Source: Acidilutibacter cellobiosedens (GTDB taxonomy: Bacteria > Bacillota > Clostridia > Tissierellales > Acidilutibacteraceae). From it: a stretch of DNA of 64,000 nucleotides. Where the stretch lies: positions 248,001 through 312,000 of the forward strand of contig NZ_CP035282.1 of assembly GCF_004103715.1 (NCBI RefSeq), given 5' to 3'. Made by a program: the position numbers and the translations under genes. Below, piece after piece: positions 54,496 through 63,534 of this stretch (the first letter of the stretch is position 1; every line of letters starts with the position of its first letter). The notes beneath the pieces are model-generated. The model was given only the letters and a program-made list of their open reading frames with translations. It was not told where the DNA came from and ran no database searches.

Positions 54496-56182
54496 GCTAT
54501 TATACAGTGTATTGGGGCGTTACTGTATTAGAAGTGGAAACATAAGAGAAATACATAATATTCAAGATATGTTTGGGTCACGAAATGTGATTGCATCTAT
54601 GGAATTGCCAACACAACTGGAAGCATTAATTGCAAATATGCCCGTAAATACAAAATATACGGCGGAACAATTTATATATAAGCATACTTTGTTTCCTTTT
54701 TATGCTGCTTTTATTCCTTCCAAGCGAGCTAAAGAAATTGTACAAGCAATGAAAAACGGAGAAGGGAAAACAATCTATATAAAAATTGGGTTAGTGTCAA
54801 ACACCGTAATATTAAACAGGTTTTTTAGATTTTGTCCTGAATGTTTTAAAAAAGATATAGAAACATTTGGAGAACCATATTGGCATAGAATTCACCAGGT
54901 TACAGGGGTATTTGTATGTTTAAAGCATAAGATGCCTCTTTGTGACAGCACAGAACTCATAAGGGCAGGCAACAGACAGAGATTTATTAGTGCATCCCAT
55001 GAGAACTGTATAGTAGAAAAAGAAATAAGTTATTCAAATGATTTGATGGAAAAGATGCTTTGGATAGCAGAGGATACAGAAATACTTCTAAATAATCAAT
55101 TTGGGTTTAGGGAAGGTCAATGGTTTAAAAGTCAGTTTCGGGTTAAGTTGATTGAAAAAGGCTATGCTAGGATGAACAATTATATTCATCAAAAGAAGTT
55201 AAAACAAGACTTTGTGGATTTTTATGGTCAAGAATACTTGGCACTTGTTCAATCCCCTGTATCAGTTAATAGTGGAGGTTGGCTACCTGATATGGTTAGA
55301 AATAATGATAGGACAACCTATTCAATAAGGTATCTATTATTAGCGAGGTTTCTCGGAATTCCAATCGTTGATTTATTTAATACAAAACTTGGCTCGAATG
55401 ATGAAGATGAAAACAATATTGATGCTTATCAGGAACTGTGGGACCAGAGGTTGATAGAACTTGCTCAATCAGGGCTATCAATCCGAGAAATATCAGATAT
55501 ATTAAAGTCATCTACAAAAACAATTAGGAAGGCTATTGATAGATTAGGAATAGAAGAGTTTTGGAAATTTAATGGCGGTGGAAAATATCTTCATAGCAAG
55601 TTTACTGATACAGAAGAATTCAGAATGAAAAGAGAAAGGTTAAGGGAAGAGTGGCTTGAACTCCATGCTCAATATCCTGATAAAAGCAGCAGTCAAATTC
55701 GTAAAAATAACGATGGAGTCTATGCTTGGTTAAAAAAATATGATAGTGAATGGATGGAAGAAAACTATCGCAGAATAAAAACAGTAGTTAATACTGTTGA
55801 TTGGGATAAAAGAGATGCTGAATTGCTTCCAAAAGTAAAAGAAGTGGTTAAAGAAATGAAACAAGGTAAGCCTGAAAGGATAACGTGGGGTGGTATAGGA
55901 AGAAAATTAGGGATTAGCGGATGGTTTGCAAAGAGCAAAAATAAGCTGCCATTTACTAAAAAGTATGTAGATTCCGTAGTAGAAAATCTGCAAGAATTTC
56001 AAATAAGAAAGATACAATGGGGTATGAGTCAATTAGAGGGGGAAGGAAAAGAAATCAAGTTGTGGAATTTAGTAGAAACGGCAGGAGTTAAGCCTAGATA
56101 TATGAAGAATATTAGTAAAGAAATAAAAAAAATATTAGAAGAAAAAGGCTATGATACAGATTTTTTATCTAACTTAAAATAA
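54464..56182 (+). CDS. tnsD: TnsD/TniQ target selector
   Basis: About 572 residues. Classic N-terminus FFPTPYPDELLYSVLGRY and the TniQ zinc motif FCPECFKKDI near residue 124 with H-containing partner YWHRIHQ and CLKHKMPL. The C-terminal half carries helix-turn-helix segments (SIREISDILKSSTKTIRKAI and ITWGGIGRKLGISGWFAKSK) that would read the attachment site. GTG 54464, behind GGAGATG and inside the tnsC end, is the likely start. Its size suggests a TnsD-type site-specific selector. Confidence 0.9.
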   Translation: MNFFPTPYPDELLYSVLGRYCIRSGNIREIHNIQDMFGSRNVIASMELPTQLEALIANMPVNTKYTAEQFIYKHTLFPFYAAFIPSKRAKEIVQAMKNGEGKTIYIKIGLVSNTVILNRFFRFCPECFKKDIETFGEPYWHRIHQVTGVFVCLKHKMPLCDSTELIRAGNRQRFISASHENCIVEKEISYSNDLMEKMLWIAEDTEILLNNQFGFREGQWFKSQFRVKLIEKGYARMNNYIHQKKLKQDFVDFYGQEYLALVQSPVSVNSGGWLPDMVRNNDRTTYSIRYLLLARFLGIPIVDLFNTKLGSNDEDENNIDAYQELWDQRLIELAQSGLSIREISDILKSSTKTIRKAIDRLGIEEFWKFNGGGKYLHSKFTDTEEFRMKRERLREEWLELHAQYPDKSSSQIRKNNDGVYAWLKKYDSEWMEENYRRIKTVVNTVDWDKRDAELLPKVKEVVKEMKQGKPERITWGGIGRKLGISGWFAKSKNKLPFTKKYVDSVVENLQEFQIRKIQWGMSQLEGEGKEIKLWNLVETAGVKPRYMKNISKEIKKILEEKGYDTDFLSNLK

Positions 56183-56502
56183 GGTAGATATGAATTTGAT
56201 TCGATATAAAGAAGACACTATAAAAGTATCTAGATTTTTTGGTAGTGCCTTGATAAGGGAACGAGTGGTAGAATTGTGATTTTACTCAATTCTATTATTC
56301 GAACCATTATGTCCAAAAATTTGCTTTTTTAGAGTATAATATAGATAGATTAAGATTAGTCGTTTATAGATACGAGAATATGTGACTAAATAAAGAAAGA
56401 TACTTATTTTTTGGCAATGAATTAATAAATGAATGAATTAGTATTTTCCTCCAGAAAACCTATAAAGATTTTTAAGTATAAACAAAAAAGGGGGAGATAG
56501 AA

Positions 56503-56589
56503 ATGCTTGTATTTTGGAGTGCAGTAATCGGAATTATTTTGATGACATTAACGGCCATTTACAGCATAAAATTAATGAGTAAAAAATAA
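56503..56589 (+). CDS. 28-residue membrane peptide
   Basis: MLVFWSAVIGIILMTLTAIY then SIKLMSKK: one transmembrane helix with a basic tail. GGGGGAGA lies 7 bases before the ATG. The upstream 320 bp (56183-56502) holds no other gene. It resembles small holin-like or type I toxin peptides, but could be a chance frame with a good start. Confidence 0.45.
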   Translation: MLVFWSAVIGIILMTLTAIYSIKLMSKK

Positions 56590-56688
56590 TAAATAGATAG
56601 GGTTAATAGTTGGGATTAAGATATTATATCGGTAACTTTTGTTATCAAAATTAGAGTTTTTCATGGAAAAAACGTTGATATAACAGAC

Positions 56689-56778
56689 TTAAGAGGGAAA
56701 ACGGATGATAAGAATAGTCCTTTTTCCCTTTTTCTATATGCCTTGCTCTGCTCTCACGATATGACTTTATTGCTTTTT
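56689..56778 (+). repeat. Transposon-end repeat, copy 1 (degenerate)
   Basis: About 90 bp matching 63018-63111: TTAAGAGGGAAAACGGAT, a GGGAAAA/TTTTCCC terminator hairpin, CTATATGCCTTG, then a TnsB-like site TGACTTTATTGCTTTTT. The distal terminus is missing here. The rest of 56590-57013 shows no gene. Confidence 0.7.
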
Positions 56779-57013
56779 AAAAAAAGTGCTAGGATAAAAA
56801 GGCTATAATACGGGCTTTTAAAGTATTGATAATTATAATGGTATAATAGAAGAAACAGGTAAAAACTTGTTCAATATAGTAGTTGGAAATTGATAGGAGA
56901 TAGATTCACATATAAAGGATAAAGTAGTAGTAGGTCTACAATGCAACTAATTCATTTGCCTTTAAATAATGTTAAAAAACAAACAGATAATTACTGAAAG
57001 GGGGTTAGATATT

Positions 57014-57823
57014 ATGTTTAAAAAAATCCTGGGAGTATTTGGTATAAATAAGAGAAAAGACTCTTTAAGAAGTAACCCGAAGGAAGAAGGTAAAAATGCT
57101 TTAGAACAAGAAGTTGGTAAGGCAATTGATGAAATAAAGGACGAAATATTTACAGTTGATTTTATTAGCATTAGGGAAAATAATGAGACAATTAAAAATG
57201 CAGAAGTTGTGTTTCCTGCCAAAAATCAATACATAATAATTAATGGTGAAAAAACATATTTTGATGCTTACTATATTAGGGACGAAGGAAAGAGTAGCGA
57301 TAACCTATATAATAGGATAGCGACTCCTGATTTTAAGTTTTGGATTCTGCCTAAAGACTATAAGCGCTTCATGGTGATAGCCAATCATCGCCATGATATA
57401 CTCATTGAAAATAGGAAGAAACGTGATGAGATAATTAAAATTGATATGAATACTCCTTGTGAATATGATTCCATAGATAAAGATATATATAAATGTTTTA
57501 TCTCAAATAAAGCTGGAATGTGCGATGCTATAGGGACATGGGAACAATTTAGAAAAGTGGAAGAACAAATAGCAAAAATATGTGAAGAAAATAGTGGCAG
57601 ATATTTTAAGACACAGGCTAAAACTGCTAATTTTGCAATTATTTTTGATTACATAGCTAGAACATATTCAAATGTAAGCAGTCTTAAGGAAAAAGGATAT
57701 AAAGTTACGACGTTTGAAATGGCACTTGAGTTTTTTGGGCTTTCTCATATGTGGAATTTGAGCAATCTTAAGAAAATGGAGAAAAAGCATAAAGAATTTA
57801 TAAAGGAAAGTTACAATAAATAG
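57014..57823 (+). CDS. Unknown cargo protein
   Basis: 269 residues from ATG 57014 (AAAGGGGG upstream). Basic N-terminus MFKKILGVFGINKRKDS, then a mixed alpha/beta protein (YIIINGEKTYFDAYYIRD, DFKFWILPKDYKRFMVI). No catalytic motif or family recognised. It is the first gene of the cargo after the tns operon and is followed by about 300 bp without a gene, then the IS110 element. Confidence 0.55.
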   Translation: MFKKILGVFGINKRKDSLRSNPKEEGKNALEQEVGKAIDEIKDEIFTVDFISIRENNETIKNAEVVFPAKNQYIIINGEKTYFDAYYIRDEGKSSDNLYNRIATPDFKFWILPKDYKRFMVIANHRHDILIENRKKRDEIIKIDMNTPCEYDSIDKDIYKCFISNKAGMCDAIGTWEQFRKVEEQIAKICEENSGRYFKTQAKTANFAIIFDYIARTYSNVSSLKEKGYKVTTFEMALEFFGLSHMWNLSNLKKMEKKHKEFIKESYNK

Positions 57824-58125
57824 GTAAATCTTGTTTTATTAAAGTATAACCATGGGTTTGGTCAAAATACAGTTATTTTATTTTGTATAAATATCATCAA
57901 CATACAGTAAGAAGAATATTTATTTAATTCTGTATAGCAGATATAATGTAAAATAAATAAGACCAGCTAATTAAAGTCAATAGATTTTAGCAAAATAATA
58001 TTAAATATTTTTTGAAAAATTAATAATAAAAAAATGCACACCTAATAAACCAATGATTATTGGTTTAAAAAACGAAGCTGTTATTTAAAATTGTTCTTTG
58101 AAAACTAAACATTAAATACAGATCA

Positions 58126-59415
58126 TTAGGCTACTGAAGACCTAGTAAGAAGTAGTTCCTCATGCTCTTCTGGGGTTCTTAGCTCAAAAGGCTTTTTGTC
58201 TCTCATGACGGCGAATATAATATTTACTAATTTTCTCATTACAGCACCTAATGCAACCTTTTTGGGCTTGTTTGTACACTTTTTTTGGTAGAACTCATAG
58301 AGCACTGGATTAGTTTTGTCACCATTTCTCTTACTTCGAATATTGGCTAAAGCAGTTGTAAAGATGACCCTACGAAGCAATCTAGAGCCCCTTTTAGACA
58401 TTTTGTTACGGGTTCCGGTGAATTCACCCGATTGATTAACAGAGGGGTCAATTCCAAAGAAAGCTACAAGTTTATTGGGGCTAGAAAATGCAGAAAAATC
58501 ACCAACCTCAGCAAGTATCGTGGCAGCAGTTAGTATCCCGATACCAGGAATACTGCATAGCAGATTAATAATAGGTGCCAATACAGGATTATCTTCTAAA
58601 GAATCTGCTAAAATAATTTCATTAATTGCGTCAAGTATGTCTTTTTGGGCATCTTGTAAGGTTCTTACCATGGAAATATTAACTTTGAGAATGGCTAGAT
58701 TTCCAGGGTTATTGATGCTTAAATCTTTAAATTCCTTAGCTTTTAAAACCAAAAGTTCATATTTTTCAGTGGACCACGCTAAACCTTTTTTAGAAGTTTT
58801 TTCAATAAGTGATATTAATGTTTGTTTGTTAGCCTTTAGAATTTGCTTAGGTGAAGGATACCTATCAAGTACTGCTAAGGCAGTGTTTGAATATACATTT
58901 TGGAAGACATCTGTAAAGTTTAGCATTACTTGATCAATAATGCCAATAAGCCTATTCTTGTAAGTAGTAAGTTCATCACCTAACTTGTAATATTGGCGAC
59001 AAAGGCTTTTAAGGCAGTCAATAACATCATCAGGAACAACAGTAGTCTTAATAAAAGAAAACCTATAAAGCAATGCAATCTTATGGGCATCAAATTTATC
59101 ATTTTTTACTTTCCTTATTCCAATATTTTTGATAGAATCAGATTGGATGGGGTTTATGATAGAGACCTCAAATCCAGAATCAGAAAGATAGTGGAAGAGG
59201 ATTTTGTGATAGTGCCCAGTGGATTCTAAGACTACGACAGGCCTAATTGCAAAATCCTTTTCTGCTTTTTGCAATAGACCTATAGCCTCTTTAATACTGT
59301 CAATTGAATCATGATAGATCTTAATACGATGATAAATCTCATTATTAGGGGACAAAATACACATCTCACTAAAATTTTTACCAACATCAATTCCAGCTAC
59401 AGGTGGATAATCCAT
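58126..59415 (-). CDS. IS110-family transposase (DEDD)
   Basis: 429 residues from ATG 59415, which follows AGGAGG. N-terminal DEDD RuvC-like domain: VAGIDVGKNFSEM, LESTGHYHKILFHYL, RKVKNDKFDAHKIA. C-terminal Tnp_20 domain: LLCSIPGIGILTAATILAEV and FFGIDPSVNQSGEF with the catalytic Ser region. It is guided by a bridge RNA in this family. Gene appears intact. Confidence 0.93.
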   Translation of the reverse strand: MDYPPVAGIDVGKNFSEMCILSPNNEIYHRIKIYHDSIDSIKEAIGLLQKAEKDFAIRPVVVLESTGHYHKILFHYLSDSGFEVSIINPIQSDSIKNIGIRKVKNDKFDAHKIALLYRFSFIKTTVVPDDVIDCLKSLCRQYYKLGDELTTYKNRLIGIIDQVMLNFTDVFQNVYSNTALAVLDRYPSPKQILKANKQTLISLIEKTSKKGLAWSTEKYELLVLKAKEFKDLSINNPGNLAILKVNISMVRTLQDAQKDILDAINEIILADSLEDNPVLAPIINLLCSIPGIGILTAATILAEVGDFSAFSSPNKLVAFFGIDPSVNQSGEFTGTRNKMSKRGSRLLRRVIFTTALANIRSKRNGDKTNPVLYEFYQKKCTNKPKKVALGAVMRKLVNIIFAVMRDKKPFELRTPEEHEELLLTRSSVA

Positions 59416-59640
59416 AAGAAACCTCCTAAATAAAGTATTTGGATTTAGAAATCCATTCCTTCTCAAATAAGTACACAACCTTGCATGTGACACGAGGAAC
59501 CAGTGTTAACTGGCCTCAACCAGCCAAATAATGTAATCTTATGAGAATGGATAGATACTCTTTTTTACAGGTAGTCGCATAAAGGCGTCCTAGGAGGAAT
59601 TGCATCAACCTCCAAATCCATAAATTAATTATACAATATT
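59416..59640 (-). ncRNA. Candidate IS110 bridge RNA region
   Basis: About 225 bp upstream of the transposase with no gene but several pairings, such as GGCTGG...CCAG around 59500-59525 and GGAGG...CCTCC near 59590-59615. In IS110 elements the bridge RNA comes from this end. The exact RNA limits and target loops are not determined. The rest of the gap to 59807 shows only a promoter-like AT-rich stretch. Confidence 0.45.
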
Positions 59641-59807
59641 GTTCATGGTTCAGGCCAAATTAAACTGGCTTTATGGCTAGGGTGAGAAGCCAAAGAAATG
59701 TATTTAATGATTAGAAAAGAAGACTATATTATTATTTAAGAAATTGATAATTATTACAGTGGAAAACTGTAATTTGATTATAACTATATTGTACAAGGAG
59801 GGATATA

Positions 59808-61877
59808 TTGAGTGTAGTAAATGATATACAAGCTATATTTGCCAGAGAAGCAAAAATGTCTCCTATGCTTTTAGCTGATTTAGCAAATATGGAAAAATAT
59901 ATTGCCGAAAGTTATCAATCACGTTCTGTTGTAGAATTGCTTCAAAATGCTGATGATGCAAATGCAAAAAGATTTTTTATTAGGTCTAATAACGATTGTA
60001 TTATAGTAGCCAATGATGGAAGAAAATTTAATAAAGATGACGCTATGTCTATTTGTAGAAGTGGAGTATCTACAAAAAAGAGAGATGGAAAAACCATTGG
60101 ATATAGAGGAATTGGTTTTAAGTCCGTAGTTAATCTGGCAGAAAGAGTACATATAATAAGTGGTACAATCAGGATGACGTTTTCAAGAGAATTGACGAAA
60201 AATTATCTTGAAGTTAGCAATAAAGTGCCGCTGATAAGAATACCGCATATATATACACCTATATCAAATCATGAAGGAACTATTAATAAGTTAATTGAGA
60301 AGAATTTTAACTCCATATTTATTTTCGAGCATCCTAAATTAAATAACTTGAATGAGGATTTAGGTTTATTAGATTCGAGCATATTACTTTTTTTAAAAAA
60401 TATTTGTGAATTGGAAATACATTCGGTCGTATCAAAAAAAATAAGTGTTTCAAGAAAAGAATTAGATTATAAAGAAATTATAGTTATTAATGATAATGAT
60501 AACGAGCAAGAAAGATGGTTGGTTATTAGGGATGAAAAATGTAATGCTTTAGCTTTTCTGTTAAATGATTGTAATGAAATTATAGAATTAGGGGAGGATA
60601 GGGCTGTAATTCATTCGTTTATGCCGACAAAAGACAAAGTTGGTTTGCCAATAAAAATTAATGGTGATTTTTCTACAGACCCTTCTAGAACAAGAGTTGT
60701 ATATGATGAAATATCAAAACAGACATTATTGTCATGTAGTAGATTAGTAATTAATTCTTTAAAAGATTGTATATCTAATAAAGAGCAATATGATGGTTTA
60801 GGCCTTTTTAGCGTTTTTGCAAATTTCAAGAAAGATAGAGTTAGTGGTTTTACATTAGGTGTTAAGATTAAGGAATATTTTTTTGATTGTATTAAAAGTG
60901 AACTAAATAATATTAAGTGGTATAACGGGGTTGAAACGGAGAATCTTCGAGTAAATCCTGAATGGCTAAATTCATATGATTTTAAAAAATTTTGCAGACA
61001 GTTAAAGTATACACCGCTATGTAAAGAACTAGAAAAAGATTATCCAGGGATATTAAAATTTTCAAATTTGTTTGAGTTGAAAACTTTAGATTTGGATCAA
61101 GTCTTGGATTTGTTAAATAATCTTAAACCTACAATTAATGGTAGTGTGGATGTTATATGCGAAATTATTCGTCAGTATAGATTTAATTGCAATTCAAAAA
61201 TCAAAGTAAAAATTAAAAATGCTAATTTAATATATTTTAAGTCAGGTATATATTCATCAAATTCAAAAATAAATGATTTTAACTTTGACCCTGATTTTTA
61301 TGATGCTTTAAATATGAGGATAAACGATGATAATGATTTAAAATGGTTTATAAAATTATATTTTGAAGATTTGAGTATTCAAGTTTTAAAAGCAAACAAC
61401 ATATTACAGGAGGAACATAAGCAAGTAAAAGGTAATGATACACAACTTTTAAAGCTTGAGGTTAGTAGGTATACTAGTAAAGCAACTTTGCCACCTATAA
61501 ACAAATGGAGAAGTGTAGAACAAAATCTTGCTGCTTTTCTAGAAAGAGATTCGGCAGTTAAAAAAGTTATTGATGTTAGTAAAAGTAATTTGGGTTATGA
61601 TATAGAAGTTCATTATAATGATGATAGAGTTCGATATATAGAGGTTAAAAGCGTTGAAAGGTTGGGAGCACCCATTTCGTTGACAAATAATGAGTATTCA
61701 ACTGCAAATGAATTAAAAGAAGAATATTTATTAGCCATAGTGGAGCAAACAGATTTATGTATGGAAGTATGCTATATTGAGAATCCAATAAATCATCTAA
61801 ATTTAATTAAAAGAGTAACTAGATGGGAATGGATTTGTGATGATTATAGTGGTACTTTTTTAAACTATTCATTTTAA
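59808..61877 (+). CDS. Sacsin-like GHKL ATPase fused to DUF3883-like nuclease domain
   Basis: 689 residues. N-terminal Hsp90/MORC-type ATP site: VVELLQNADDANAK (N47), VANDGRKF (D70, G71) and GYRGIGFKSV (98-107). Near residue 225 and beyond there is a second unknown region. The C-terminal about 90 residues (NLGYDIEVHYNDDRVRYIEV then KSVERLG) are like DUF3883, a PD-(D/E)XK-type fold with D and E-x-K. The start is TTG 59808 behind AAGGAGGG. Such ATPase-nuclease proteins occur in defence islands. The next two genes follow closely, so the three are probably one system. Confidence 0.8.
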   Translation: MSVVNDIQAIFAREAKMSPMLLADLANMEKYIAESYQSRSVVELLQNADDANAKRFFIRSNNDCIIVANDGRKFNKDDAMSICRSGVSTKKRDGKTIGYRGIGFKSVVNLAERVHIISGTIRMTFSRELTKNYLEVSNKVPLIRIPHIYTPISNHEGTINKLIEKNFNSIFIFEHPKLNNLNEDLGLLDSSILLFLKNICELEIHSVVSKKISVSRKELDYKEIIVINDNDNEQERWLVIRDEKCNALAFLLNDCNEIIELGEDRAVIHSFMPTKDKVGLPIKINGDFSTDPSRTRVVYDEISKQTLLSCSRLVINSLKDCISNKEQYDGLGLFSVFANFKKDRVSGFTLGVKIKEYFFDCIKSELNNIKWYNGVETENLRVNPEWLNSYDFKKFCRQLKYTPLCKELEKDYPGILKFSNLFELKTLDLDQVLDLLNNLKPTINGSVDVICEIIRQYRFNCNSKIKVKIKNANLIYFKSGIYSSNSKINDFNFDPDFYDALNMRINDDNDLKWFIKLYFEDLSIQVLKANNILQEEHKQVKGNDTQLLKLEVSRYTSKATLPPINKWRSVEQNLAAFLERDSAVKKVIDVSKSNLGYDIEVHYNDDRVRYIEVKSVERLGAPISLTNNEYSTANELKEEYLLAIVEQTDLCMEVCYIENPINHLNLIKRVTRWEWICDDYSGTFLNYSF

Positions 61878-61893
61878 ATAATAGGGGGATATT

Positions 61894-62247
61894 ATGGCAA
61901 ACAAAAATAGAATTGAAGTGAGCAAAATACAGCGATTAATTAGCATTGAAAAGAAATATGGGATAGATGATATGAATCTATTCGCATATATGCCAAATTC
62001 TAAAGAGCTAATTATTTATGGAGAAATTTATGGTGAAAGGTTAACTAATAGCATTAAGATGATGTGTAGTGTATATGATAATGAAGGAGATATAATAGCA
62101 TCAGGAGAAAATAGTAGTTATTCAAGTGGATTGGTAACAAGTTATATAGAACCACAATGTTTTGAAGGAATATTTCCATTTGAGATACAAGTAAATATAC
62201 CAAATGGGAACAAGATTGATAAAATACGTATTTACCCCATAAATTAG
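61894..62247 (+). CDS. 117-residue protein, paralogue A
   Basis: Predicted all-beta protein beginning with a helix (RLISIEKKYGIDDMNLFAYM). Shared with the next gene: K(Y/F)GI(D/E)DMN, YGEIYGERLTNSI, Y/H-N-E-G/D-I-I, GIFPFEIQV, and a KIRIYPI end. It starts 16 bp after the ATPase gene behind AGGGGGAT. Function unknown; adaptor, sensor or inhibitor are all possible. Confidence 0.6.
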   Translation: MANKNRIEVSKIQRLISIEKKYGIDDMNLFAYMPNSKELIIYGEIYGERLTNSIKMMCSVYDNEGDIIASGENSSYSSGLVTSYIEPQCFEGIFPFEIQVNIPNGNKIDKIRIYPIN

Positions 62248-62267
62248 TATATGTAAGGAGGATACTC

Positions 62268-62621
62268 GTGGAAAAAGATTTTAAGTATCCAAAAAATATT
62301 GTTGAACGATTGGATGTTTTTGAAAGAAAATTTGGAATAGAAGATATGAATGTAAGTGTTTTTCAAGATTCTTGGTATGACGGGGATTCAGGGGTAAAAG
62401 TTATAGGAGAAATTCTAGCTGAAAATTTAACTGAAAACATATTAATAATAATAACAGTACATAATGAAGATGGACAAATTATTGGTGCTGATTTTAATGA
62501 AAAAATTGATGCAGCAGATTTTGGCGGTATTTATTCATTTTCTCAAAGTCTGCGCGTTGCTAGTGGAGAAAACATTTATAAAGTACGTGTATATCCCGTA
62601 AAAAATCCAGCAAGTTGGTAA
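62268..62621 (+). CDS. 117-residue protein, paralogue B
   Basis: Same length and fold as the preceding gene: FERKFGIEDMNVSVFQDSW, GEILAENLTENILIIITVHN, GGIYSFSQSLRV and KVRVYPVK. The start is GTG 62268 behind GGAGGATA. Identity between the two is modest, about a third by eye, so the duplication is old. The next 250 bp (62622-62871) have no gene. Confidence 0.6.
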   Translation: MEKDFKYPKNIVERLDVFERKFGIEDMNVSVFQDSWYDGDSGVKVIGEILAENLTENILIIITVHNEDGQIIGADFNEKIDAADFGGIYSFSQSLRVASGENIYKVRVYPVKNPASW

Positions 62622-62871
62622 TTTGATAGTATTGGTTATTTCTGCTTTACAAGAAAAAGCCAGTAGCTTTAATAAAAAGAGTGTAATAATTGAGAGTTTT
62701 TAGAATGGCGGGCACAGAAGTTGTTGCAAACGATTATTATTGACCAGTAATATTTATTATATGAAATTTATTTAATTATATCAAGAATAATAATGTTTAA
62801 ATTCATATAACAAATTCAGGTATAAAGTAACATCTTAAGACATTAATCCTTACCCCTTAAAACTGTAACTA

Positions 62872-62920
62872 TGTATAACCAAAATAAAGTCTTGTGACGG
62901 AAAATAAAGTTTTGTCATGT
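62872..62920 (+). repeat. Tn7-type terminus candidate (rightward)
   Basis: TGTATAACCAAAATAAAGTC at 62872 has the spacing of the Tn7 end TGTGGGCGGACAATAAAGTC. A second TnsB-like site, AAAATAAAGTTTTGTC, begins 20 bp further at 62901. Confidence 0.6.
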
Positions 62921-63017
62921 TTATTAGGGAGCAAGGCTCAAGAATCAATGAATAAGGATATTTTTAAGAAGGATTTAGAGACAATCACAATAGACTAAAA
63001 CCATTGATAGTAAAGAT

Positions 63018-63111
63018 TTAAGAGGGAAAACGGATTATGATAAGAATAGTCCTTTTCCCTTTTTTCATATACCTTGATCCTGCCTTTACAACAGAACTTT
63101 ATTTACTTTTT
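63018..63111 (+). repeat. Transposon-end repeat, copy 2
   Basis: Matches 56689-56778: terminator hairpin GGGAAAA/TTTTCCC followed by the TnsB site ACAGAACTTTATTTACTTTT. Here it continues into an intact terminus. Confidence 0.72.
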
Positions 63112-63268
63112 CAGAGAGCATTAAGGGGCATTTGAGGGCAAAAAATAATAGGAAGTAAAAAAGAGGTAAAAAGGAAGAAAAATACAAAGGTAGAGATACC
63201 AATGGTTAGCGGGTTGTGCGTGACAGAACTATATTTGCTTTTTGACAGAACTTTATTTTGATTGCACA
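63091..63268 (+). repeat. Tn7-like left-type end with three TnsB sites
   Basis: TnsB-like sites at 63091 (ACAGAACTTTATTTAC), 63221 (TGACAGAACTATATTTGC) and 63243 (TGACAGAACTTTATTTTG); the last two are exactly 22 bp apart. The element terminates GATTGCACA at 63268. Three sites over about 180 bp resemble the Tn7 left end. Confidence 0.72.
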
Positions 63269-63273
63269 TATAA

Positions 63274-63340
63274 TGTCTCCATCAAATAAAGTCCTATCAT
63301 TTTGCAAATTCATTTTAAAATGCAAATAAAGTTGTTTCAG
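63274..63340 (+). repeat. Second Tn7-like terminus, back to back
   Basis: TGTCTCCATCAAATAAAGTC begins at 63274, five bases (TATAA) after the previous terminus, and runs rightwards. A further site GCAAATAAAGTTGTTTC follows at 63322. Confidence 0.7.
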
Positions 63341-63534
63341 GAAACATGGTTTATTAGGGATTAGGAATCTCGGGTAAGCCATGTTTTTTTATTAGAGGTT
63401 TGCGAGGGATAGAGAAAAGGATACAAGGCAAAAGTCAGGTAAATCAAGGGATTGAAAGATTGAATGGAAAAGAAAATGGAGAGGAGAAATGGATAGAATT
63501 CTCCTTAAACCTTCTCCCTTAACCCTCAATCCTA

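Larger units (their letters stand above)
49803..63268 (+). mobile_element. Tn7-like transposon (minimum extent)
   Basis: tnsA, tnsB, tnsC and tnsD/tniQ lie in order on one strand, followed by cargo and a terminus whose last bases are ACA at 63266-63268, six bases after the TnsB motif GAACTTTATTTT. The mirrored Tn7 end starts TGT, six bases, then ACAATAAAGT. I could not find the opposite end upstream of tnsA, so the left limit is only a minimum. No tnsE and no CRISPR-Cas genes are present. Confidence 0.6.

Noticed and set aside
49803-56182. CRISPR-associated transposon (CAST)
   Set aside because: No cas genes or repeat array anywhere in the window; the TniQ protein is long like TnsD, not the short Cascade-bound form.
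58475-58933. 152-codon open frame on the plus strand
   Set aside because: It is antisense to the IS110 transposase, whose conserved motifs explain the sequence.
62622-62871. Additional cargo gene after the paralogue pair
   Set aside because: All frames are broken by stops within about 40 codons and no ribosome binding site is present.
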